From the NCBI GenBank assembly GCA_035534295.1, contig DATLSE010000031.1, positions 1 through 5,785 of the forward strand: DNA of 5,785 nucleotides, given 5' to 3'. Below, piece after piece: positions 1 through 5,578 of the stretch. A program made the position numbers and the translations under genes. Origin of the DNA: DATKQJ01 sp035534295. GTDB lineage: Bacteria > Chloroflexota > Dormibacteria > Dormibacterales > Dormibacteraceae. The notes beneath the pieces are model-generated. The model saw only the letters and a list, made by a program, of their open reading frames with translations, searched no databases and was not told the origin of the DNA. The number at the start of each line of letters is the position of its first letter. Within the stretch, counting starts at the first letter, position 1.

Positions 1-2
1 TT

Positions 3-146
3 CAGGCGCAGCCACACCCACCATCGGGCTCCCCAACACCGGCCGGGCCGCCCCGGCACCCCGGTCTGCCCTGGTGGCCGCTGGCCCTCACAGCAGCCGC
101 TGCCGCCGCGCTCGTAGCCCTCAGAACGCGAGCCCAGCACCCCTAG
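3..146 (+). CDS. C-terminal end of a membrane-anchored, probably sortase-sorted surface protein (partial, possibly frameshifted)
   Basis: The frame starting at base 3 is open from the window edge to a TAG at 144-146. It encodes a proline-rich stretch, then a hydrophobic segment (WWPLALTAAAAAALVAL, about 72-122) and a short basic tail (RTRAQHP). That is the layout of the membrane anchor and positive tail of a cell-wall sorting signal. The expected LPxTG-type pentapeptide is not in this frame, but LPNTG occurs at 29-43 in the frame one base to the left. Skipping one base between about 44 and 65, where two CCCC runs lie (51-54 and 59-62), joins them and leaves 33 codons between LPNTG and the stop, a normal sorting-signal length. 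The gene ends 7 bases before the sortase start, so the pair is probably one operon. Most of the protein lies outside the window. The in-frame proline-rich sequence could also be a genuine linker, so the frameshift is an inference. Confidence 0.5.
   Translation, partial: QAQPHPPSGSPTPAGPPRHPGLPWWPLALTAAAAAALVALRTRAQHP
29..43 (+). other. LPNTG sortase recognition motif, out of frame with the downstream membrane anchor
   Basis: Bases 29-43 read CTC CCC AAC ACC GGC, giving LPNTG, preceded in the same frame by a Thr/Pro-type linker (SGAATPTIG). LPxTG is the canonical sortase substrate motif. The membrane anchor needed to complete the signal lies one frame over at 72-143, followed directly by a sortase gene. 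The context makes a chance match less likely, but the motif counts only if the frameshift is a sequencing error, a mutation or a recoding event. Confidence 0.45.
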
Positions 147-153
147 GTTCCCC

Positions 154-789
154 GTGCTAGCTGGCGCACTGCGCTGCACGATCGTCGCCTCGCTGTTGCT
201 CGAACTAGGCCTGCTCGGGTACGCTATCCCGTCGCCGGGCGCCGGCCCCAGAACTCCGGTCGCGAACGCCGACTCACCCACCCTGGCCCTGACCACCGGC
301 CCCGGTCCGCAGTCCGTGCCCCGTCTCAGGACGGTGCCGACCACCCCGCCACCACTGCGCCTGCTCATCCCCTCCCTACACATCAACGCCGCGGTGCAGG
401 CCTTGGGGGTCGACTCGGCCGGAGTCCTCATGACCCCCGCCGATATCTGGAACGTGGGTTGGTACCGTGGTGGCCCGCCCCCCGGCGCCGCCGGCGATGC
501 CGTAATCGACGGCCACGTCGGTCTACCCGGATCTCCCCTGGTTTTCTCCCATCTGGCTACCATCAGCCTCGGCGCCCACGTCATCGCGATCCTGGCCGAT
601 GGGTCACAGCGGCTCTTCAGCGTAACCAGCATGGGTGTCTGGGCGGCTGATTCGCATCCGCCCAATCTGTTCGCCGACGGGGGCTCCGCGCGGCTGTCGC
701 TGATCACGTGCACGGGGCGGTACGACGCCCAGTCCCAGACCTACGCCGACCGACTCATCGTCCAGGCCGACTACGTCGGGCCGGTCTGA
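154..789 (+). CDS. Class F-like sortase (cysteine transpeptidase)
   Basis: This is a membrane-anchored transpeptidase that cleaves a sorting motif in surface proteins and joins the carboxyl end to a cell-envelope amine. The 211-residue product has an N-terminal hydrophobic segment (residues 9-25, VASLLLELGLLGYAIPS) acting as signal anchor. A Pro/Thr-rich linker follows to about residue 67, then the sortase beta-barrel domain. The catalytic residues are visible: His121 in DAVIDGHVG, Cys186 in LSLITCTG and Arg200 in YADRLIVQA. The core opening (LLIPSLHINAAVQALGV, then GWYRGG..PG..G) is typical of class F sortases of Actinobacteria and Chloroflexi. The length fits the family. The start is GTG; an in-frame stop at 115-117 limits extension, and no strong ribosome binding site is visible, so coupling to the upstream gene is plausible. 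The gene just upstream encodes an anchor-like C-terminus, a likely substrate. Family is firm; class assignment is less so. Confidence 0.93.
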   Translation: MLAGALRCTIVASLLLELGLLGYAIPSPGAGPRTPVANADSPTLALTTGPGPQSVPRLRTVPTTPPPLRLLIPSLHINAAVQALGVDSAGVLMTPADIWNVGWYRGGPPPGAAGDAVIDGHVGLPGSPLVFSHLATISLGAHVIAILADGSQRLFSVTSMGVWAADSHPPNLFADGGSARLSLITCTGRYDAQSQTYADRLIVQADYVGPV

Positions 790-845
790 GGGGGTGCGTG
801 TGAGGCGGGCCCCGATGCGCTACCCGCATCCTTTCCGCCCAGACC
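783..845. terminator. Possible bidirectional hairpin terminator between convergent genes
   Basis: The spacer between the convergent sortase and toroid genes holds nested complementary segments. GATGCG (814-819) pairs with CGCATC (825-830) around a 5-base loop, GGCGG (804-808) can pair with CCGCC (835-839), and GGTCTG (783-788) with CAGACC (840-845). The outer arm overlaps the sortase stop codon. Only a weak CTTTCC tract follows on the + strand and no clear U-tract on the - strand, so intrinsic termination is a position-based guess. Confidence 0.3.
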
Positions 846-871
846 TGAGCTGGCCGGGCAGGTCCCACCAT

Positions 872-1936
872 TCAGCTCCGAGCTGGTGCCCACTCCGCAT
901 ACTCCGGGTGACCCTCGGGCTCGCCCTCAAAGCTGACGGCGGCTGCCGCCTCGGGCAGGGCCAGCCCGCCCACGATGTTGGACTCCGCACCCGAGCCGAG
1001 GCTCACCACGGAGTCATCGACGCCGTCGGCGACCAGGCCTCGGACACGGTCGTACACGGCCGCCCCGGAGGGGTTGCGGCCTGAGAACCAGGCCCGGGCC
1101 AGCCCAGCCAGCTCAGCGTACCCAACCCGGCCGGTCGCAGCGGCGAGCGCGTCCATGACCTCGATCGCCGACTGCACGTCGTAGGGCTGGACGTGCGGAG
1201 CTGGAAAGCCGCCCTCGATGATGGGGGAGAACAGCGCGCTGGCGCTGGCCTCGGCCAGCTCGATCAGATCCCGCCGCCCGAGCGCAACACCGGCCTGGCT
1301 CAGCGCCGCCTCCTGGACGTGACCCCAAAGGTGAGGCGTTCCCCTCTCCTCAGGCGAGTTCATCAGGATCCTGTCGATGCGGCAAGCAGCGATCTCTTCC
1401 GCCCAGTCGTCCTGGCGTCCTGCCACCTGGCCAGCCCTTCCGCCATCCATCCAGCGCCCGAGAGCCAGGAGTTGGATGGAGCGGACATCGGGCGCGGGCC
1501 GGGCGCCCGCCGCCGCCGCCAATCCCGCCAGAGCCGCGCTCTCGGCCTCGGCCTGGCCCAAGATGGTCGCGCCGGTAACCGCCGCGCTCAGTCCACGCGC
1601 CTGCCAGAAGTTGACACCAGGGGCGGAGGTCACGCCATCGCGGTTCAGATCTCCCTCCCAATTCGAGATGAAGTTGACCCAGAGTCCGTCACCCTGGTGC
1701 ATCCAGAGCACGAAATCGAGCAGACCCAAAGCCCAGCGGTGAATCCAGGGCGACTGGTTAGCCTGCCAGACCAGGGCCAGAAGTTCAACCGCTCGGGCGG
1801 CGTCGTCCACGCACGCGACCCCCTCGCCCGGCGCCTCCAGCGCGTGCCCCTCACCGTCGCCGTAAATGGCTATTGCCAGGGCTCGGGGACCGGCGGCTGG
1901 CACTCGCCGGGTGAGGCGGGCGAGTTGCCTCAGCAA
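872..1936 (-). CDS. Predicted (alpha/alpha)6-toroid glycan-active protein, partner of GT4 and GH130
   Basis: The 354-residue protein looks like an all-helical six-hairpin glycosidase-type toroid. Recognisable elements are GVACVDDAARAV (39-50, matching the GYxxDDNAR-type motif of this group), FWQAR (110-114), HLWGHVQ (202-208), PYDVQS (251-256), WFSGRNPSGAAVYD (283-296) and GAESNIV (317-323). From memory, the last two match the conserved end of the toroid domain often fused to, or encoded beside, GT4 glycosyltransferases in GH130 loci. Aromatic residues and paired acids are consistent with sugar binding, but I cannot assign a reaction. There is no signal peptide. The start is a TTG whose reading overlaps the GH130 stop (TGA at 1930-1932); no clear ribosome binding site is visible, and a CTG at 1933 or GTG at 1903 are alternatives. 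It is the last gene of the three-gene operon. It could be a hydrolase, epimerase-like enzyme or non-catalytic glycan binder. Confidence 0.75.
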   Translation of the reverse strand: MLRQLARLTRRVPAAGPRALAIAIYGDGEGHALEAPGEGVACVDDAARAVELLALVWQANQSPWIHRWALGLLDFVLWMHQGDGLWVNFISNWEGDLNRDGVTSAPGVNFWQARGLSAAVTGATILGQAEAESAALAGLAAAAGARPAPDVRSIQLLALGRWMDGGRAGQVAGRQDDWAEEIAACRIDRILMNSPEERGTPHLWGHVQEAALSQAGVALGRRDLIELAEASASALFSPIIEGGFPAPHVQPYDVQSAIEVMDALAAATGRVGYAELAGLARAWFSGRNPSGAAVYDRVRGLVADGVDDSVVSLGSGAESNIVGGLALPEAAAAVSFEGEPEGHPEYAEWAPARS

Positions 1937-3126
1937 GGAGTGAGCTGCTCGACGATCTGCCTCACGTAGAAGTCCGCAGCCGCCACGCAGCTGTCGGCAG
2001 CACCGTAATAGACGCGGATGCGCTCGCCATCGTCCCCCAGCGGGACGTGGCCGCAGGAGAACACGGTGTCATTGAAGAGTCCGTTGCGCTCGTAGGCCTC
2101 GGTCGGAACCAGGATGGGCTGGTCGGACCGCGCGATCACGCGCGATGGATCGTCGGCGTCGAGGAGCAGACCCCCCAAGGCATAGCGAGAGCGCAGGTCG
2201 ACCCCGTGATAGAGCTCCAGCCAGCCCTCCTCGACCCGGAAGGGCACGGTGCTGGCGCCGGTGCGGATATCATCCCAGCACCCCGGCCGGGGTAGGGCGA
2301 GAGGCCGATGGTCGCCCCAGTGCACCAGATCATGCGAGTAGGCGATCCACATCCCCAGGACGCGCCCGAAGGACTGTGGCATGGGCCGGGTCAGCGCGGC
2401 ATAGCGGCCCTTGATTCGCTCCGGGAAGAGGGCCACGTCCTTGTGGTCGGGCAGGAACATCACGCCCTGACGCTCGAACTTGCGAAAGTCGGTGGTGGTG
2501 AGGCGGCTGGTCGTGATCCCCAGGCGGCCGACCGAGACGTAGGTGACGTGCCAAACCCCGTCGATCAGCGTTGCCCGAGGGTCCTCGCAGCCATAGGCCT
2601 CGAGCTCGTTGTCGGCCCATACCGCGGCCGCCTCGTCGACCGCGAAGTGCGCTCCGTCCGTACTCCGGGCGACGCGCAGATGAGACATCTGGGTCAGATA
2701 GTCGCGGCTCTGGCCGGCCAGGTTCATTCCCGCATCAGCGCTGTGATAGCGGATGGTGCGCGGGTCGCTAAGGTCGAGACCGGGCAGGTCTCGGCGCAGG
2801 TAGGCCACCGCGGGCGTGGGCGGGGTGGATTGGGTGTTGAGGTAGGTGACGCCGATCAGTTCCTCCCCCCTGGTTCCCTCGACCGCCGCGTACAACCGTT
2901 CTCCCGGACCTGAGATGTCCAGCATCTGGTCCCCTCGGGATACGCGCTCGGGGCAGCGCGCACTCTCCCCCACGCGCAGTAGAAGCACGGTTTCAGGGCC
3001 GACTCGGGCCGCGGCGGGATTGAAGACCGATTCCACCTGGAGCTGCGGAAGCGAAGGAGGGACGTCGGCCGAAGTCAGGATCGGATTGTTGTCAAGTCGG
3101 GTCGCCAGGGGGCGAGCGCCGATCAC
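1930..3126 (-). CDS. GH130 family beta-mannoside phosphorylase or beta-1,2-mannosidase
   Basis: GH130 enzymes act on beta-linked mannosides, either by phosphorolysis releasing mannose 1-phosphate or, in some subgroups, by hydrolysis. The five-bladed beta-propeller signature runs through the protein: NNPI (13-16), VFNPAA (34-39), GCEDPR (179-184, with Asp182 at the position of the family's proposed general acid), KDVALFPE (229-236), TRPMP (246-250), GASTVPF (290-296), YHGVD (307-311) and YYGAAD (373-378). I start at GTG 3126, giving 398 residues, because it forms a four-base GTGA overlap with the GT4 stop and immediately precedes the conserved region. The open frame continues to 3207, but that adds 27 Arg/Ala-rich residues overlapping the GT4 gene and unlike the family. 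There is no signal peptide, so it is cytoplasmic. Basic residues Lys229, Arg246 and Arg297 lie roughly where phosphorylases bind phosphate, which hints at phosphorolysis but needs an alignment. Substrate linkage cannot be read from the sequence. Confidence 0.9.
   Translation of the reverse strand: MIGARPLATRLDNNPILTSADVPPSLPQLQVESVFNPAAARVGPETVLLLRVGESARCPERVSRGDQMLDISGPGERLYAAVEGTRGEELIGVTYLNTQSTPPTPAVAYLRRDLPGLDLSDPRTIRYHSADAGMNLAGQSRDYLTQMSHLRVARSTDGAHFAVDEAAAVWADNELEAYGCEDPRATLIDGVWHVTYVSVGRLGITTSRLTTTDFRKFERQGVMFLPDHKDVALFPERIKGRYAALTRPMPQSFGRVLGMWIAYSHDLVHWGDHRPLALPRPGCWDDIRTGASTVPFRVEEGWLELYHGVDLRSRYALGGLLLDADDPSRVIARSDQPILVPTEAYERNGLFNDTVFSCGHVPLGDDGERIRVYYGAADSCVAAADFYVRQIVEQLTPC
3123..3126 (-). 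promoter_or_regulatory. GTGA start/stop overlap coupling GT4 and GH130 translation
   Basis: On the minus strand bases 3126-3123 read GTGA: the GTG starts GH130 and the TGA ends GT4. There is no strong ribosome binding site just upstream, only G-rich sequence. Termination-reinitiation coupling is therefore the likely way the second gene is translated, and this overlap decides the GH130 start. Confidence 0.65.
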
Positions 3127-4376
3127 GCTGGGCGCCCCGGGGCCCGCTCGCGCGCGACGAGCAAGGCGCGCATCAGCTCGACCCAGCGCTCGCCGGCGCG
3201 AGGCCACGTCATGTCGCGTGCGTAGGCGTAGGCCATGTGTTCAAGACTCTGCTTGCGCTGAGGGTGGTCCAGGAGGTTGTTGACGCCCCGGGCTAGGGCG
3301 CCAGGGTCGCGGAATCCTACCAGAATCCCGCGTCCGTCCGCCAGCGCCTCGCGGGCGTGCAAGTACGACGTCGACACGATGGCCTTGCCCGCACCCAGCG
3401 CGTAGGCCAGGGTCCCGCTGGTGATCTGAAGCGGGTCCAAATAGGGCGTCACGTAGACGTCCGTGGCGAGCAGCAACTCCACAATGTCGGTTGGGGTCAT
3501 GTAAGCGTCCAGAAACGACACGTGCTGGCCGAGGCCGAGCTGGTCAACGGCGTTAATCAGGCTGGCCCGATACCTCTCGCCGTCGCGCCGCACGACCTCG
3601 GGGTGGGTCTGGCCGGCGATGAGGTAGAGGGCGGCGGGATGCCGTCTCACCACCTCCGGCATGGCCTGGACCATGTACTCGAGCCCCTTGCGCTGGTCAA
3701 CCAGTCCGAAGGTCGAGATCACGGTTCGGCCCTCGATCCCGAGCTTGGACTTGAAGCGGTGGCGGCCGTGGGGAGCGATCAGCGGCATACCGTGCGGGAT
3801 GACCGAGATCGGAGCTCGGGTGCGATAGTCGTCGGACAGGATCTGGACCGCTCCGGCAGCCATCACGACCAGTTGGTCGCTGAGCCCGGCGATCTCCCGA
3901 ATCGCCTCCCGCATCGAGTCCGAGGGTGACGGCGGGACCGAGTGCAGGGTCGTGACCACCGGGAGGCGCAACTCGCGAAGGAAGCCAACCAGATGATCGC
4001 GATAGATCGACCCCTGCTCGTCCTCGTGCCAGACTCCGTAAAGGCCAAATTCGTGCTGGATGTTGACCACGTCCACCGCCGAGCCGTTGATGGCGGACGC
4101 AGCCTGGCGGTAGCTTTCGGGATCCCCCTGGCGAATGCGCCAGAGCACCTCACTCGAATAGGGATGCAGGAGGTGGGGTTCGTCGATGGCTGCGACACGC
4201 GCCACCACGGCCGGATCTGCCGCGCGCGTGGCGGCGATGAGGTCAGAGGTGTATGTGGCTATGCCGCATCGTCGGGGCGGCCACGTCGACACGTAGGCGA
4301 CGCGCAGGCGGTGCCGCCGATCGCTGGCTGGGCGTCGTGGCGGCACCGGCTCGCGGCCGGCCAGCACGGTGGTCAA
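3123..4376 (-). CDS. GT4 family (GT-B fold) glycosyltransferase
   Basis: This retaining GT-B glycosyltransferase probably transfers a sugar, plausibly mannose given its neighbour, from a nucleotide donor. The N-terminal domain opens with RVAYVSTWPPRRCGIATYT (25-43), the glycine-containing loop typical of this GT4 clade, and has NIQHEFG (105-111) and LHSV (144-147). The C-terminal domain has IPHG (193-196), FGLVDQRKGLEY (223-234, with Arg229 and Lys230 as likely donor phosphate contacts) and LIAGQTHP (252-259). ITSGTLAYALGAGKAIVS (318-335) replaces the usual EX7E segment, and DGRGILV (347-353) follows. The 417-residue length is normal. No membrane segment or signal peptide is seen. The start is TTG 4376; GGAGG (plus-strand 4390-4394) lies 13 bases upstream, rather far, and no ATG or GTG lies between it and an upstream in-frame stop. 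It is the first gene of the operon and overlaps GH130 by four bases. Donor and acceptor are unknown. Confidence 0.9.
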   Translation of the reverse strand: MTTVLAGREPVPPRRPASDRRHRLRVAYVSTWPPRRCGIATYTSDLIAATRAADPAVVARVAAIDEPHLLHPYSSEVLWRIRQGDPESYRQAASAINGSAVDVVNIQHEFGLYGVWHEDEQGSIYRDHLVGFLRELRLPVVTTLHSVPPSPSDSMREAIREIAGLSDQLVVMAAGAVQILSDDYRTRAPISVIPHGMPLIAPHGRHRFKSKLGIEGRTVISTFGLVDQRKGLEYMVQAMPEVVRRHPAALYLIAGQTHPEVVRRDGERYRASLINAVDQLGLGQHVSFLDAYMTPTDIVELLLATDVYVTPYLDPLQITSGTLAYALGAGKAIVSTSYLHAREALADGRGILVGFRDPGALARGVNNLLDHPQRKQSLEHMAYAYARDMTWPRAGERWVELMRALLVARERAPGRPA

Positions 4377-4592
4377 AGTGTCGATTTTGCCTCCGGGGAA
4401 GACGTGTGACTAGGAGTCGATCTGGGGCGCGGGGAGCGCACCCGACCAGACTCGGCAAGCCAGGCTCAGCGGCCAGCCCGTCCTCCTGGGCAGGGGATGG
4501 TGCCTTCCCCCCAACCGCGCGCGGTGCGCAGCGCCTCGTTCATCTTGCGCCCGGCGCCGAAACAGCCGCTGCAACATCCAGCCCCTGGCGGT
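4377..4592. other. Intergenic spacer upstream of the GT4 operon
   Basis: These 216 bases lie between the 128-residue gene and the GT4 start, both on the minus strand. They contain the GT4 ribosome binding site (GGAGG on the minus strand at 4394-4390) and a perfect 12-base palindrome ACCGCGCGCGGT at 4514-4525. A 25-codon minus-strand frame (4543 to 4466) has no ribosome binding site or recognisable product. I cannot point to a convincing sigma-70 promoter, although the operon promoter should lie here unless the operon includes the upstream gene. Confidence 0.4.
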
Positions 4593-4979
4593 TCAGTCCA
4601 GCGGCAAACCACGAGCGACCTCGACGGGCGCCGGCGGTCCCGGGGCGGTGGTTGGCGGCAGGTGCAGCTCGGCCACCCTCGCCGTCCAGATCCGGTGCCG
4701 CCGGCGAAACCGTGCCGCCTGAGCGGTGATGACGGGCAGGAAAGTCAGATCAATCTCACGCCGGATGTGCTGAGCCGTCGAGGCCGAGAGCTGTACGACC
4801 TGGTCACGAACGCTCTCCTCGAGGGCAAGTACCTCTCCATAACTGTTCCGCCAGTGCACCGCCTGGTCCAAAGAGGCGACGTTTGGATCGCACTCGCCGT
4901 CCATGGGTTGGTCGGGATCGCCACCCCTGGCGGCAGCCACGACGTCGTCACGATCGGCCGGATCGGGAGATGAGGCCAT
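4593..4979 (-). CDS. Uncharacterised 128-residue helical protein
   Basis: I do not recognise a characterised family. The product has an Asp/Pro/Gly-rich, acidic N-terminus (residues 1-33). A helical core follows from about 36 to 105, including VHWRNSYGEVLALEESV (41-57) and a very basic stretch ARFRRRHR (89-96). A Pro-rich tail runs from 108. There is no signal peptide or membrane segment. The regular spacing of hydrophobic residues in 38-85 would suit a coiled coil or helical bundle. The ATG at 4979 is preceded by an immediate in-frame stop; no good ribosome binding site is seen, and ATG at residue 26 is a less likely alternative. A plus-strand frame covers nearly the same bases, but the minus-strand product looks more protein-like. 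It is divergent from the response regulator and upstream of, but 216 bases from, the GT4 gene, so operon membership is uncertain. Confidence 0.6.
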   Translation of the reverse strand: MASSPDPADRDDVVAAARGGDPDQPMDGECDPNVASLDQAVHWRNSYGEVLALEESVRDQVVQLSASTAQHIRREIDLTFLPVITAQAARFRRRHRIWTARVAELHLPPTTAPGPPAPVEVARGLPLD

Positions 4980-5008
4980 GGTCCACTATCGCGCCTGGGG
5001 CCATAAAA

Positions 5009-5032
5009 AGGTCAGTAACCTCGCCCTGACCT
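5009..5032. promoter_or_regulatory. Inverted repeat AGGTCAG-N10-CTGACCT in the divergent region
   Basis: A perfect 7-base inverted repeat (5009-5015 and 5026-5032) with a 10-base spacer lies about 30 bases upstream of the minus-strand start at 4979 and about 140 bases upstream of the response regulator. Half-site length and spacing would suit a dimeric DNA-binding protein. It could equally form an RNA hairpin. No regulator is identifiable. Confidence 0.4.
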
Positions 5033-5065
5033 GGTCCGGGGCGCGAGCCGGGAGCGGACTCGGCC

Positions 5066-5084
5066 CGATTACTGCATCGATTAC
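5066..5084 (+). repeat. Tandem 7-base direct repeat CGATTAC, 12-base period
   Basis: CGATTAC occurs at 5066-5072 and again at 5078-5084, separated by TGCAT. In an otherwise very GC-rich sequence these AT-containing repeats, placed upstream of the response regulator, resemble paired regulator sites such as response-regulator direct repeats. Function is inferred from position only. Confidence 0.35.
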
Positions 5085-5101
5085 GGTCCGCCCGAAATCA
5101 T

Positions 5102-5148
5102 GCTCTCCGGCTTTGTCCGGAAGCCTTCGGCATCAGAGGCCGGAGAGC
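5102..5148 (+). promoter_or_regulatory. 10-bp stem-loop in the response regulator leader
   Basis: GCTCTCCGGC (5102-5111) is perfectly complementary to GCCGGAGAGC (5139-5148), enclosing 27 bases that can fold further (GCC TTC GGC at its core). The stem ends 12 bases before the GGAGG of the response regulator. If transcribed it would form a stable leader hairpin that could affect translation or message stability. It does not match a riboswitch class I recognise, and no U-tract follows it. Confidence 0.45.
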
Positions 5149-5160
5149 GAAGCTGCCTGG

Positions 5161-5165
5161 GGAGG
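5161..5165 (+). promoter_or_regulatory. GGAGG ribosome binding site that decides the response regulator start
   Basis: GGAGG at 5161-5165, extended as GGGGAGG from 5159, is only 2 bases from the ATG at 5168 but 8 bases from the in-frame GTG at 5174. Eight is near-optimal spacing, so the GTG is the better start. Confidence 0.65.
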
Positions 5166-5173
5166 CAATGCGA

Positions 5174-5578
5174 GTGGCGGATCAGATGCCGAAACTTCGG
5201 CCCGACGGCAGGCACCGCATTGTCGTCGTCGATGACGATCCGGCCATGCGAGAGCTGCTGCGAACGATGCTGAACGTGGTCCCCACCCTCCGCGTCGTCG
5301 CTCAGGCCTCCAACGGGGTGGAGGCCGTCGCCATCGCGCGCATCCTGCTCCCCGACCTCATGACCCTGGACCTGAGGATGCCGGTGATGGACGGACGGCA
5401 GGCGCTGCCGCTATTGCGCGACGCCGCTCCGGCCATGCGCATCGTGGTCCTGTCCGCTTACGAATCGGTCACCGACCTGGCGGGAACCCGTGCCCCGGAG
5501 GCGCGGGTCAGCAAATCGCGCGGAATCCTTCAGCTGCCCGAGCTGGTCGTCGATCTGCTGGCTGCCCCCAGAGCGTAG
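5174..5578 (+). CDS. Receiver-domain-only response regulator (CheY-like)
   Basis: This is a phosphorylation-switch protein with a single receiver domain and no output domain. It presumably relays a signal from a histidine kinase, not in this window, to a partner protein. Numbered from the GTG, the sequence shows the acidic pocket DDD (20-22), the phosphoacceptor Asp66 in TLDLRMPVMDG, the switch Ser94 in VVLSAY and the conserved Lys114 in VSKSRG. The product is 134 residues; receiver domains need about 120. I start at GTG 5174 because it lies 8 bases from GGAGG; ATG 5168 would add two residues, and ATG 5186 is also possible. The stretch between Ser94 and Lys114 lacks the usual GAxxYxxK pattern, reading RAPEARVSKS, so the alpha4-beta5 face that binds partners is unusual. 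It is transcribed divergently from the 128-residue gene. Confidence 0.9.
   Translation: MADQMPKLRPDGRHRIVVVDDDPAMRELLRTMLNVVPTLRVVAQASNGVEAVAIARILLPDLMTLDLRMPVMDGRQALPLLRDAAPAMRIVVLSAYESVTDLAGTRAPEARVSKSRGILQLPELVVDLLAAPRA

Noticed and set aside
1193..1969. Plus-strand 258-codon open frame opposite the toroid gene
   Set aside because: Low-complexity Arg/Pro/Ala composition, lying antisense to a gene with clear family motifs; a GC-driven shadow frame.
2308..2913. Plus-strand 201-codon open frame opposite GH130
   Set aside because: Antisense to the conserved GH130 core (EDPR, KDVALFPE); no domain of its own.
3127..3207. 27-residue N-terminal extension of GH130
   Set aside because: Arg/Ala-rich, overlaps the GT4 3' end in another frame, and the GTGA junction at 3126 gives a family-like start.
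4466..4543. Minus-strand 25-codon small open frame between the orphan gene and GT4
   Set aside because: ATG start but no ribosome binding site, no hydrophobic or conserved character, and GC-rich composition makes such frames frequent.
4497..4973. Plus-strand 158-codon open frame opposite the 128-residue gene
   Set aside because: The product is Arg/Pro/Gly-rich at first, with no recognisable motif or ribosome binding site. The minus-strand frame gives a more coherent helical protein. It is best explained as the antisense frame of GC-rich coding DNA.
5102..5160. Known riboswitch (cyclic di-GMP, cobalamin or similar) before the response regulator
   Set aside because: Short GC-rich strings resemble parts of such motifs, but the conserved cores are absent; only a simple long stem-loop is supported.
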